32,603 nucleotides of DNA, from NCBI RefSeq assembly GCF_011390835.1, contig NZ_JAABRQ010000033.1, positions 1-32,603 of the forward strand. Reading direction: 5' to 3'. The notes beneath the pieces were generated by a model, which was given only the letters and a program-made list of their open reading frames with translations, made no database searches and was not told the DNA's origin. Made by a program: the position numbers and the translations under genes. How positions within the stretch are numbered: position 1 is the first letter of the stretch; every line of letters begins with the position of its first letter. Shown here in pieces: positions 1 through 10,111 of the stretch. Origin of the DNA: Hydrogenophaga sp. Lineage in GTDB: Bacteria; Pseudomonadota; Gammaproteobacteria; Burkholderiales; Burkholderiaceae_C.

Positions 1-2346
<2,346 letters not shown>

Positions 2347-2362
2347 CCTGAGCCTCAGCAAA

Positions 2363-2400
2363 AGAGCCTCGCAGGCCATCGCCTGCGGGGCTCTTTTTTT
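2363..2400. terminator. Bidirectional terminator between katG and the MBL-fold gene
   Basis: A 13-bp stem (2363-2375 with 2382-2394, one G-U pair) encloses the loop CCATCG and is followed on the plus strand by a run of T through 2400, a textbook intrinsic terminator for katG. On the minus strand the same stem is followed by TTTT, 16 bases beyond the stop codon of the facing hydrolase gene, so it probably stops both transcripts. Confidence 0.88.
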
Positions 2401-2415
2401 GGGTTGCCTGAAAAC

Positions 2416-3399
2416 TCAGCGCTTCTTCTCCAGCGCCTCTTCTTCCATCAGCAAGTAGGTGTTGTAGGCGTTCATGCGGTTGGCAAAGCCAAACATCGGC
2501 GTGGCTTCGAAGGCGCTCCAGTCGGTTGCCTTGTAGGCTTCCTCAAATGGCACGAAGTCCTGCACCGCCGCACCCATGCTGGTGCGCAGGTACTTGAGGT
2601 AGTCGCGCGTCATGGTGATGTCCTTCTTTGGGTCCATCGAGGCAGCTCCGTGGCCGGGCACCACAGCGGTGGCGTCGTGTTTGAGCATCTGATCGAGCGA
2701 CAGAATCCACTGGCTGCTGTTGGCCTTCCCCACAAAGGGCAGGCGGCCGTTGAAGAACAGATCGCCAGCAAACAGAACCTTTTCATTGGGCACGAACACG
2801 GTGAGGTCTTCCGGCGTGTGCGACGGGCCTACATGGTCGATCTCGAACACCCAGCCACCGATCTTCAGTGAGGTTGGCCCGTTGATCCAGGTATCGGCCA
2901 GCACCAGGCGGGTCTTGTCGTCGATCCAGGGTGCGAGGTCGGTGCGCGAGGCCTCCAGCCGCAGGCTCGCGGTGTCGGACTGGATGTATTCCTTGGCCGC
3001 GACATGCGCGGTGATGCGCGCACCGAGCTGCTTGAAATACTGCAGGCCATAGATGTGGTCCGCGTGGTAGTGGGTGAGGATGACGTCGGAGATCGGCAGC
3101 GGCGTGAGCTTTCGGATTTCCGCAGTCAGGCGCTCTGCGAGCCGAGGCGAACCCAGCGCGTCGATCACCACCACGCTTTGCGGCGTGATGACGAAGCCGG
3201 CGTTGGAAATGAAGTTCTGATTTTTCGTGGAGCCCAGTTGCGACAGGCCCTGCACGTAGTAGCTGTGCGGTCCGACCTGCTCGACCTTCATGGCCGGCTC
3301 TGGGTCGGCGGCCATCACCAGGCTGGAAGCGGCCCACAGCAGCAGGCCAACGCCTGCGCGTTTCAGGGATGAAATGGATAAATGGGGTGCTTGGGACAT
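2416..3399 (-). CDS. Exported metallo-beta-lactamase-fold hydrolase
   Basis: A 327-residue metal-dependent hydrolase of the MBL superfamily. Residues 1-31 form a Sec-type signal peptide (basic SLKR, hydrophobic core, VMA-A before DPEP), so it should act in the periplasm. The core metal motif HYHADH is at residues 110-115, and later ligands are suggested by the GPSHT, FAGDLFF and VPGHG segments. The start at 3399 is preferred over an in-frame ATG 15 codons earlier, because a GGAGGAGG site lies just upstream of it and the signal peptide then begins correctly. Substrate is not evident: relatives include exported quinoprotein-linked hydrolases, SoxH-like proteins and subclass B enzymes. It faces katG and probably has its own promoter, with a possible TATAAG -10 box near 3436 on the minus strand. 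Confidence 0.9.
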   Translation of the reverse strand: MSQAPHLSISSLKRAGVGLLLWAASSLVMAADPEPAMKVEQVGPHSYYVQGLSQLGSTKNQNFISNAGFVITPQSVVVIDALGSPRLAERLTAEIRKLTPLPISDVILTHYHADHIYGLQYFKQLGARITAHVAAKEYIQSDTASLRLEASRTDLAPWIDDKTRLVLADTWINGPTSLKIGGWVFEIDHVGPSHTPEDLTVFVPNEKVLFAGDLFFNGRLPFVGKANSSQWILSLDQMLKHDATAVVPGHGAASMDPKKDITMTRDYLKYLRTSMGAAVQDFVPFEEAYKATDWSAFEATPMFGFANRMNAYNTYLLMEEEALEKKR

Positions 3400-3611
3400 G
3401 GGTGCCTCCTCCGGGGGTCGATAACCACCCTGCTTATATCGCAATTCACTTATGGTTGGCCACCGGATCCGGGTGAGCTGGTGGCCCTCAACTCGTGCCG
3501 GCCCGCCTTACGGTTCAGGTTTCGGCCAGGCCTGCCGATACGCAAACCATTGACCCGCCAACCGGGGTCGCGCCCACGAAGCGACGTTAGCCACTGCTTT
3601 TCGGAGAATCC

Positions 3612-4112
3612 ATGATCACGGCACCCCTGCCCCACAATGAAAAGCAGCGCCTGAAAGCCCTGCGCGACCTAGTCATTCTCGACACCGCGCCCGAGGAACG
3701 GTTTGACAGAATTTCGGCGTTTGCGGCCCAGGAATTCGGCGTGCCCATGGCCATGGTCTCGCTGGTGGATCAGAACCGCCTGTGGCGCAAGTCCAATTTT
3801 GGGCTGGACGAACGGGAGTCACCCCGCGAAGTTTCGTTTTGCGGGCATGCCCTGGTCCAGACTGAGCCGCTGGTGGTTCACGATGCGCTGGCCGACCCGC
3901 GTTTTGTCGACAACCCGATGGTCACCGGCCATCCCTACACCCGCTTCTACGCTGGCGCCGGGCTGCGTCTGCCGTATGGGCATGTTGTGGGTACGCTGTG
4001 CATCATGGACCGCCGCCCGCGGGACTTCGACCGGCTCGATGTCGCCATTCTTTGTAGCCTTCGCGACCTGGTGGTGGAAGAACTATTTCGGCGCGAGGAG
4101 GTGACGTTGTGA
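3612..4112 (+). CDS. GAF-domain sensory protein
   Basis: A 166-residue protein that is essentially a single GAF domain, of the type that starts with a short helix (EKQRLKALRDLVILDTAP) and is often found in front of kinase or cyclase domains. The family hallmarks FDRISAFAAQEFGVP, VSLVDQNRLWRKS, SFCGHAL, the Asp-Pro-Arg-Phe stretch and GTLCIMD are all visible. Two conserved cysteines (SFCGH and GTLC) could have a redox or ligand role, which is inference. No output domain is attached. The start is supported by GGAG at 3602-3605. The last four bases overlap the GTG start of the next gene (GTGA), so the two products are probably made together and may interact. Confidence 0.88.
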   Translation: MITAPLPHNEKQRLKALRDLVILDTAPEERFDRISAFAAQEFGVPMAMVSLVDQNRLWRKSNFGLDERESPREVSFCGHALVQTEPLVVHDALADPRFVDNPMVTGHPYTRFYAGAGLRLPYGHVVGTLCIMDRRPRDFDRLDVAILCSLRDLVVEELFRREEVTL

Positions 4113-4525
4113 GCGGCGCTGCCGCCGGCGCGGGCTTGCGCAGGGTGCTGCTGATCGAGCCCGACAACCTGATCCGCGGCACGGTGGCCTCAGTCTGTCG
4201 CGATCTGTCCCTCGTTCAGGTGATCCAGGCCGTCAGCGTGGCCCAGGGCGAACAGGCGCTCCAGTCCCACTCGGTGCAGGGGATGGTGCTGTCCTTGTCC
4301 GACGAAGTGGCAGCGCTGTCGCTGCTGACCCGCTTGCGTGCCGACGAGCTCGGCTGCACCATGGATCTGGCGGTGGCGGTGCTGGCCCACGGTTGCACGC
4401 CTGAGCTGGCGGCACAGCTCAAGTCGCTGGAGGTGCGGCGCTTGCTGCTTCAGCCCTTCAAACTGCGCGATGTGATCCACACCCTTGAAAACCTCTGGCC
4501 CGAGACCGTGCCTGTCGCGGCCTGA
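4109..4525 (+). CDS. Degenerate receiver (pseudo-receiver) protein
   Basis: A 138-residue stand-alone protein with the receiver fold pattern of response regulators. The first strand keeps the acidic pocket (VLLIEPDN), but the usual phospho-acceptor Asp is replaced by Ser in VLSLSDE, the Thr/Ser after strand 4 appears as Ala (AVAVLAHG), and the conserved Lys is Gln in LLLQPFKL. It is therefore unlikely to be phosphorylated normally. The GTG start overlaps the stop of the GAF gene by four bases and has GCGAGGAG eight bases upstream, giving translational coupling. It probably serves as a binding partner or adaptor in a signalling pair; this role is inference. Its stop lies ten bases from that of the convergent priA. 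Confidence 0.75.
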   Translation: MSGAAAGAGLRRVLLIEPDNLIRGTVASVCRDLSLVQVIQAVSVAQGEQALQSHSVQGMVLSLSDEVAALSLLTRLRADELGCTMDLAVAVLAHGCTPELAAQLKSLEVRRLLLQPFKLRDVIHTLENLWPETVPVAA

Positions 4526-4535
4526 GGCACAGGGC

Positions 4536-6668
4536 TCACACCACCAGCGGATCCACATCCACCGCCCATCGCACCAGCCCCTTGGCTTCTGGCGCGCTGC
4601 GGCAGTCGTGCAGCACTGGCCCCCAGGCCGACAAAAAGCGTTGCAAGGCGCCGCGTGACGCGCTTTCCACCAGCATCTGCGCGCGCTCCACATTGGCCAC
4701 GCGCTGGATGGTCAGCGGCACGGAGGGGTAAAGCGTGATGTCGTCACGGTGCGGCAGGCCCGTCGCCTGCGAGGCCGCCAGATTCAGGAACGCCTGCGCC
4801 GCGGCCTGGCTGCGCGCGTCGGCCCGAAGCAAGGCCTGGGCACCAAACGGCGGCATGCCGGCGATTTCGCGTTCAGCGATCTGCTCGGCCGCAAAGGCCG
4901 GGAAGTCGTGGGTCTTGAGCGCGGCAAACAGTGGGTGTTGCGGTGTCCAGGTCTGCACCCACATCTCGCTGCCGGCGCTCTGCGCGGCGTCGCGCCCGGC
5001 GCGCCCGCCAGCCTGCATGAGCAGCGCAAACAGGCGCTCGGGCGCGCGGTGGTCGCTGGCGAACAGGGCCGCGTCCACGTTGATGCCGGCCACCAGGGTG
5101 ATGCGCCGGAAATCGTGACCCTTGGCGATCATCTGCGTGCCCACGAGCACATCGACCTCGCCGCTGTGCAGCGCGGCGAGTTGCGTTTCCAGGCTGCCCT
5201 TGAGTCGGGTCGAGTCGGCGTCCATGCGCGCCACACGCGGAGGGTTACCGTCGAGCCGGCGCGCACCAGCCAGCAAGGCAGCGAGCTGCTCTTCCACCTG
5301 CTCGGTGCCGCGTCCCACGGGCGCGATGTCGAGGTTGCCGCAGTCAGGGCAGGCGCGCGGCACCCGCTCGGTGAAGCCACAGTGGTGGCAGCGCAGCGTG
5401 CGGTCGAGCTTGTGGAACACGCGGTAGGCGCTGCAGTGCGGGCAGCTGCTTTTCCAACCGCAGTCGTGGCAGGCCAGCACCGGCGCATAACCGCGGCGGT
5501 TGAGCAGCACCAGGCACTGCTCGCCGCGCGCGATGCGCTCGCCCATGGCTGCAAGCAGGGGTGGCGCGATCACCGCGCCCTTGGGCTGGTGGTTCATGTC
5601 GACCAGGCGCAGCCGCGGCAATGAGCCGCCGCCGATGCGCGCCGGCATGGCCAGACGCAGGTAGCGCCCCTGGTCGGCCGCATGCCAGCTCTCCAGCGAC
5701 GGCGTGGCCGATCCCAGGATGACCTGGCAGCGGACGCCGGCCTTGCCGGTGGATGCCAGCGCCTCGGTCTCGATCTTGGCGCGGTACACCGCCAGGTCGC
5801 GCGCCGAGTAGCGCGCACCTTCCTGGCTCTTGTAGCTCGGGTCGTGCTCTTCGTCCACCACGATCAGCCGCAAGCCGGGCATGCTGGCGAAGATCGCCAT
5901 GCGCGTACCGAGCACGATGCGGGCCACGCCGGTGTGGGCCGCTAGCCAGCTAGCCAGGCGCTGCGCGGGCGTCATGCCGCTGTGCAGGCAGACCACCGCG
6001 CCCGCGCCATACAGCGGCTCGAAGCGCTCGCGAAAGCGCGCTTCGAGCTGCGGCGTGAGGTTGATCTCGGGCACCATGACCAGCACTTGGCTCGCCACGC
6101 CGTCGATGGGTGCGGCGTCCAGCACCTGGAGTGTCGCGCGCAGGTAGACCTCGGTCTTGCCACTGCCCGTGGCGCCGAACAGCAGGACCGGGGCGCTTGC
6201 CGCATCCAGCGCGGCCAGCGCCTCGGCCTGCTCCGGGCTCAGCTCCGGCTCCGTGTGGGGGGCTGCGTTCGCTTCGGCAGGCTGGGCGGCTGCCTGGGTG
6301 CGGCGTTTAAGGCGCCGGGCCAGCTGTGTGTTGTCGAGTTCTCGCAACTGGGGCGGCAGCGCGGCCAGCGCCACCTCGCCCAGGCTGCGCTGGTAGTACT
6401 GCCCGGCAAACTTCACCAGTTGGCGCCATCGCGCATTGAGCGGCGGCAGGCCGTCCAGCGTGCCGGCGACGTCGCGCGTCTGGGCTTCGGTGAGGCCCTC
6501 GGGTGGCTCGGTCGGGCAGTCCCACACAACCCCCAGCACCTCGCGCCTGCCCAGCGGCACACGCACCAGCGTGCCCGGCGCGAGCAACAGCTCACTTCGG
6601 TAGCTCAGGCTGGCGCTCACCCCGCTGTGGGCTGGGGTGGCCACGATGACGCTGGGCCAGCAAGTCAT
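4536..6668 (-). CDS. priA: Primosomal protein N', replication restart helicase PriA
   Basis: A 3'-to-5' superfamily 2 DNA helicase that recognises stalled forks and reloads the replisome. The 710 residues contain an N-terminal 3'-DNA-binding region, then Walker A GATGSGKT at about 165-172, the DEEH box at about 272-275, the zinc-binding cysteine cluster inserted in the helicase core (CHDC, CPHC, CHHC, CPDC, about residues 397-450), and the C-terminal helicase motifs VGTQMIAKGHDF and QAGGRAGR. The ATG at 6668 is the only sensible start, since the N-terminal strand begins at once. The GAGGA element sits about 13 bases upstream, further than usual. No other primosome gene is adjacent; hemE lies upstream on the same strand after a long non-coding gap. 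Confidence 0.97.
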   Translation of the reverse strand: MTCWPSVIVATPAHSGVSASLSYRSELLLAPGTLVRVPLGRREVLGVVWDCPTEPPEGLTEAQTRDVAGTLDGLPPLNARWRQLVKFAGQYYQRSLGEVALAALPPQLRELDNTQLARRLKRRTQAAAQPAEANAAPHTEPELSPEQAEALAALDAASAPVLLFGATGSGKTEVYLRATLQVLDAAPIDGVASQVLVMVPEINLTPQLEARFRERFEPLYGAGAVVCLHSGMTPAQRLASWLAAHTGVARIVLGTRMAIFASMPGLRLIVVDEEHDPSYKSQEGARYSARDLAVYRAKIETEALASTGKAGVRCQVILGSATPSLESWHAADQGRYLRLAMPARIGGGSLPRLRLVDMNHQPKGAVIAPPLLAAMGERIARGEQCLVLLNRRGYAPVLACHDCGWKSSCPHCSAYRVFHKLDRTLRCHHCGFTERVPRACPDCGNLDIAPVGRGTEQVEEQLAALLAGARRLDGNPPRVARMDADSTRLKGSLETQLAALHSGEVDVLVGTQMIAKGHDFRRITLVAGINVDAALFASDHRAPERLFALLMQAGGRAGRDAAQSAGSEMWVQTWTPQHPLFAALKTHDFPAFAAEQIAEREIAGMPPFGAQALLRADARSQAAAQAFLNLAASQATGLPHRDDITLYPSVPLTIQRVANVERAQMLVESASRGALQRFLSAWGPVLHDCRSAPEAKGLVRWAVDVDPLVV

Positions 6669-7059
6669 GTTTAGCGTGTTTTCCTCAGACCAACTGTCGA
6701 AAGGTGACGTAAGTCATTGATTTGCCTTTGCTTCTCGACCTGTCCCAAGCTTCTGTGGATAACTTTGTTGATAGGTCTGGTCGGCGGGCTGGGAAGCCTT
6801 AAGAATCAAGGCCTTTCTTAAGTTGCTCAGAAAAACGGCACCCCTCAATCTCTATATGAATCAACAGCTTACGAAGGTGCTGGCGCCAGGGCCTGGCGTG
6901 GAGCGCCTATTTGGCGCTCATCGCACCGCAGCACAGAAAATGTGCATAAGTGAGACGTGTCAAGCCCTTTATTTTGCGAATTTCTGTGGCAGCGGGTTGA
7001 CAGAGCCGCCATCACGCGGTCAGCCAGCGGGGCCGCGGGCTGCAGCCGGGTGAGCGGTT
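6669..7059. other. 391-bp structured non-coding region between hemE and priA
   Basis: No convincing gene is present. The stretch holds several perfect inverted repeats: CTTAAGAA/TTCTTAAG (6798-6805, 6815-6822), CGCCAGG-G-CCTGGCG (6884-6898), and GAGCGCC/GGCGCTC with a 5-base loop (6901-6919). A perfect TTGACA -35-like hexamer lies on the minus strand at 6958-6963 but lacks a good -10 partner. None of the hairpins is followed by a clear T run. It is richer in A+T than the flanking genes. An untranslated regulatory RNA or the priA leader are both possible. Confidence 0.6.
6754..6762 (-). promoter_or_regulatory. Perfect DnaA-box 9-mer (TTATCCACA)
   Basis: The plus strand reads TGTGGATAA, the exact complement of the consensus DnaA box, followed by AACTTTGTTGATA, which resembles a weaker second site. 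It lies about 90 bp upstream of priA. A single 9-mer can occur by chance, so binding is not established. Confidence 0.4.
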
Positions 7060-8154
7060 TCAGGCGGCGGTGCGCAAGCGGCGCGAATGCGTGTGAACCG
7101 CGTTCACCAGCGCTGTCACATGCTCGGGCGGGGTGAACTGGCTGATGCCGTGGCCCAGGTTGAAAATGTGCGTGGGCCCGGTACCCGCGCCCATGTGCGG
7201 CTGGCCAAAGCTCTCCAGCACGGCCGCCACCTCGGCGTCGATGCGCTCGGGCGGGGCAAACAGCACGTTCGGGTCGATGTTGCCCTGCAGCGCCTTGCTG
7301 TCGCCCACCTGCGCGCGCGCTTTGGCCAGGTTGACCGTCCAGTCCAGGCCCAGAACCTCGCAATCCAGGAATTTCATCTCGTCCAGCCACAGGCCGCCGC
7401 CTTTGGTGAACACCAGGCGCGGGATCACCACGCCGTCCTTTTCGCGCTGCAGCTGCGCCAGCACCCGCCGGGTGTAGGCTAGGCTGAATTCCTGAAACTT
7501 GCCGTCAGCCAGCACGCCGCCCCAGCTGTCAAACACCATTACTGCCTGCGCGCCGGCGTCGATCTGGGCGTTGAGGTAAGTGGCCACGCTGTCGGCGTTG
7601 ATCGCCAGAATCTGGTGCATCAGGTCCGGGCGGCTGTACATCAGCGACTTGACCGCGCGGTAATCGTCCGAACCGCCGCCTTCGACCATGTAGCAGGCCA
7701 GCGTCCAGGGGCTGCCCGAGAAACCGATCAGCGGCACCCGGCCATTGAGCGCCTTGCGGATCGAGGTCACGGCATCGAACACATAGCGCAGCTTGTCCAT
7801 GTCGGGCACGGCCAGCGTGGCCACATCGGCCTCGGTACGCACCGTCTTGGCGAACTTCGGCCCTTCGCCGACCTGGAACGACAGGCCCAGGCCCATCGCG
7901 TCGGGCACGGTCAGGATGTCGGAAAACAGAATCGCCGCGTCCAGCGCATAGCGCTCCAGAGGCTGCAGCGTGACCTCAGTGGCGAAGTCCACATTGGTTG
8001 CCAGCCCCATGAAACTGCCCGCCTTGGCTCGCGTGGCGCAGTACTCGGGCAAATATCGGCCAGCCTGGCGCATCAGCCACACGGGCGTGTGGTCGGTGGA
8101 CTGGCGCAGGCAGGCGCGAAGAAAGGAGTCGTTTTGCAGGGGAGCGAAGGGCAT
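7060..8154 (-). CDS. hemE: Uroporphyrinogen decarboxylase HemE
   Basis: Cytoplasmic enzyme that removes four carboxyl groups from uroporphyrinogen III to give coproporphyrinogen III in haem synthesis. The 364-residue protein shows the family signatures [15 protein letters not shown] near the N-terminus (with the conserved Arg pair), [14 protein letters not shown] with the catalytic Asp, [16 protein letters not shown], and the C-terminal FNLGHGI stretch with its conserved His. The start at 8154 (MPFAPLQND) is chosen because homologous proteins begin there; an ATG 13 codons earlier adds a Pro-rich tail with no better ribosome site. No other haem gene is adjacent. It is followed on the same strand by the structured gap before priA. 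Confidence 0.97.
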   Translation of the reverse strand: MPFAPLQNDSFLRACLRQSTDHTPVWLMRQAGRYLPEYCATRAKAGSFMGLATNVDFATEVTLQPLERYALDAAILFSDILTVPDAMGLGLSFQVGEGPKFAKTVRTEADVATLAVPDMDKLRYVFDAVTSIRKALNGRVPLIGFSGSPWTLACYMVEGGGSDDYRAVKSLMYSRPDLMHQILAINADSVATYLNAQIDAGAQAVMVFDSWGGVLADGKFQEFSLAYTRRVLAQLQREKDGVVIPRLVFTKGGGLWLDEMKFLDCEVLGLDWTVNLAKARAQVGDSKALQGNIDPNVLFAPPERIDAEVAAVLESFGQPHMGAGTGPTHIFNLGHGISQFTPPEHVTALVNAVHTHSRRLRTAA

Positions 8155-8306
8155 GGGCTGTTCCGGTGCGGTTCGGGGAGGGTCAGCAGGCATTATCCCG
8201 CGTGGTGCCCGGGGCTGCCTCGCGCTGTCGCGACCCTGCGTTCGCCAGCTTGGTCAGAACGGTGGCGGCGCGTAGCATGGAGGTCCACTCGCGAAAAGAT
8301 CAGAAC

Positions 8307-8708
8307 ATGCCAGCGTCACCAAAACGCTCAGCGCCAGCCGTTGTCAAACGCGCACCGAAGAAGCCTGTCGAGCCAGTCTCCAGGCCCTCTCTGCGCTTCT
8401 ACCACTCGCATGAGCTGCGGGTGAAGACACTTGACATTTTGGTGATGGTCGAGAACGCTGAGAAGGCAACTGCCCATGCTGGAGAACTCACGGAACTGGT
8501 TCTTGAGCTGACTGATCACGGCATGGATCAGTACTTTCTGCAGTCACTCAAGGCAACGAAGGCAAACTTTGTCGTGCAGCAGTCCGCTGCTCTTGGTTTG
8601 GCCGGCGTTCAAAAGGTGATGGGCACCGTCATCCGCAACATGCTTGGACGCATGGACGATCGTCAGCTGCTCTCCGTCTGTGGTTCCATTCGTCAGTTCA
8701 TGGCGTGA
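8307..8708 (+). CDS. Hypothetical protein, likely conserved in Burkholderiales
   Basis: A 133-residue soluble protein. After a basic, Pro/Ala/Lys-rich N-terminus (about residues 1-25) it is predominantly alpha-helical: LRFYHSHELRVKTLDILV, a long Glu/Leu-rich helix, HGMDQYFLQSLKATKANF, and LGLAGVQKVMGTVIRNMLGRMD followed by a C-terminal IRQFMA. I recall similar uncharacterised proteins in related genomes, but no function. The ATG at 8307 is preferred to an ATG at 8277, although neither has a strong ribosome site. It is divergent from hemE with a 152-bp gap. It has no signal peptide or membrane segment. Confidence 0.72.
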   Translation: MPASPKRSAPAVVKRAPKKPVEPVSRPSLRFYHSHELRVKTLDILVMVENAEKATAHAGELTELVLELTDHGMDQYFLQSLKATKANFVVQQSAALGLAGVQKVMGTVIRNMLGRMDDRQLLSVCGSIRQFMA

Positions 8709-8828
8709 AGTCGGCAGCAGACGTCAGCCTCGATGTGCTCCATCCGCGCACTCCCTCATGCAAGCCGAACGCGACAACAGACGTCGACTGAGTCCGGACA
8801 TTCGGCCTCACAGACACCATCCATCACC

Positions 8829-9356
8829 GTGCTCCTGTACGTACTCGACTTACTGGGCGTCGCAGTCTTCGCGGCCAGCGGAACCCTCGCAGGGGTGGCA
8901 GCCCAGTTTGATCTGCTGGGCGTGATCGTGATCGCAGCCATCATTGTGGCCACCGCAGCCACACTCGCCTGGGTCCATGTGCGCCCGGTGCCCACCGATG
9001 CGTTGGTGATTGCGGATGCACTGGGACTGGCGCTGTTTGCCATCTCTGGCGCGCAAGTGGCTGAAAAAGCGGGTTGCCGCGCCCCGGTCATTGTGCTGAT
9101 GGGCGCGCTCACCGGTGCCGGTGGTGGCGTCGTTCGCGATATGCTCTCTGGCAAGGTACCGCTGATTCTTCGTCATGATATCTACGCTTCGGCGGCCATC
9201 GCAGGCATCGTGGTGTACCTGCTGCTCAGAGCAGCCCAGGCGCCGATGGCTGCGGCGTTCTCTGCGGGGTTTGTCACGGTGGCTGCCACGCGCCTGGTGG
9301 CCATCGCCATGGAATTGAGGCTGCCGGTCTTTTCTGTGCCGCTGCCGGCGATGTGA
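8829..9356 (+). CDS. TRIC/UPF0126 family membrane protein with shortened first repeat
   Basis: Belongs to the bacterial trimeric intracellular cation channel (UPF0126, YicG-like) family of inner-membrane proteins, which are two inverted three-helix repeats plus a final helix. The second repeat is intact (LVIADALGLALFAISG, GALTGAGGGVVRDMLSG, LRHDIYASAAIAG). In the first repeat, LLYVLDLLGVAVFAASG and FDLLGVIVIAA are present, but the block containing the equivalent GGG-x-x-RD loop is missing: the sequence passes directly from GVIVIAA to IIVATAATLAW. The protein is therefore about 30 residues shorter than usual (175 from this GTG). The start is uncertain: an in-frame ATG at 8733 would add 32 hydrophilic residues; neither has a clear ribosome site. 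Function may be impaired or altered. Confidence 0.8.
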   Translation: MLLYVLDLLGVAVFAASGTLAGVAAQFDLLGVIVIAAIIVATAATLAWVHVRPVPTDALVIADALGLALFAISGAQVAEKAGCRAPVIVLMGALTGAGGGVVRDMLSGKVPLILRHDIYASAAIAGIVVYLLLRAAQAPMAAAFSAGFVTVAATRLVAIAMELRLPVFSVPLPAM

Positions 9357-9604
9357 ATCGAACGATGGGCCACATGCCAAATACCGATCAAACCCGCGAA
9401 AAAGGAACTCGAGCCTATCGGCTGATCACAGCGGTGGTTGGTGCGCTCTTTTCGGTCGTCTCGGTGACTCTGCTCGTGGTGACTGAGCTCACCATGGGCC
9501 CTGTTCTCGCGGCCGTGGTATTGGGCTTTCTGGGTGTTGATGCCATCATGGGCGCCTGGTACAACAGGCCATCGCTGCTGGCGCGTATTGGGCCGTGGCC
9601 GTGA
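9353..9604 (+). CDS. Small two-helix membrane protein
   Basis: An 83-residue protein with a short charged N-terminus (TREKGTRAYR), two hydrophobic helices (about residues 24-45 and 49-65) and a short tail ending ARIGPWP, suggesting an inner-membrane protein. The GTG start at 9353 overlaps the stop of the TRIC-like gene by four bases (GTGA), arguing for coupling. ATG codons at 9365 and 9374 are alternative starts. I do not recognise a characterised family; its tight linkage to the TRIC-like gene is the only functional hint. Confidence 0.68.
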   Translation: MNRTMGHMPNTDQTREKGTRAYRLITAVVGALFSVVSVTLLVVTELTMGPVLAAVVLGFLGVDAIMGAWYNRPSLLARIGPWP

Positions 9605-9656
9605 CCCTCACAAGCCTGGCGCGCCCCACTTCCCAACCCATTGCTCGGAGCAGGAA

Positions 9657-10082
9657 ATGAGTATCGAAAACTTCATGGCTGGGTACAAGGCGGCCTGGGA
9701 GGCCCGGGATCCAGCCTTGTTTGCCGCGCTGTTCCAGGAAGACGGGAGTTACCACAACACGCCGTTTCAGGTCCAGGCTGGCAGGGAGCAGCTTGTGGCG
9801 TACTGGAGGCGGGTGCAGTTGCAGGAGGATGTGCAGCTCAGCTATGAGGTGCTGGCGAGCCAGGGCAAGATCGGCCTGGCGCACTGGCACGTCACCTACC
9901 AGGTCGCCTCCGAAGAACTTTTCCATATCTGGGCGCGCTCCACCGGAACAGGCCTGCCGCCGCGCAAGCCGGGCGATCCCTTGCCGCGCATGGTGCTCGA
10001 TGGCATGCTTCAAGCCACGTTTTCGAACGGCCTGTGCACGGAGGCCCGCATCTGGTGGCACAGCATGCCGCAGGCGATGTGA
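9657..10082 (+). CDS. NTF2/SnoaL-like fold protein
   Basis: A 141-residue protein with the cone-shaped NTF2-like fold pattern: an N-terminal helix (FMAGYKAAWEARDPALFAAL), the turn FQEDGSYHNTPF, a helix containing GREQLVAYW, and then four strands ending in ARIWWH. This family includes ketosteroid isomerase- and polyketide cyclase-like enzymes and many non-enzymatic binding proteins, so the substrate cannot be named. The ATG at 9657 is selected from a longer open frame because GCAGGAA lies just upstream and the fold begins at once. It follows the small membrane protein by 52 bp on the same strand. Confidence 0.85.
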   Translation: MSIENFMAGYKAAWEARDPALFAALFQEDGSYHNTPFQVQAGREQLVAYWRRVQLQEDVQLSYEVLASQGKIGLAHWHVTYQVASEELFHIWARSTGTGLPPRKPGDPLPRMVLDGMLQATFSNGLCTEARIWWHSMPQAM

Positions 10083-10111
10083 GTCGCTGAGCGTCGCCCA
10101 AACTAAGCCAC

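Noticed and set aside
6823..7053. Small plus-strand open frame in the hemE-priA gap
   Set aside because: It lacks a ribosome site, its translation is not protein-like, and it runs through perfect hairpins, so the region is better treated as non-coding.
8829..9356. Frameshift as explanation for the short TRIC-like protein
   Set aside because: The other frames around 8930-8980 do not contain the missing GGG-x-x-RD block, so the residues are absent from the DNA rather than shifted.
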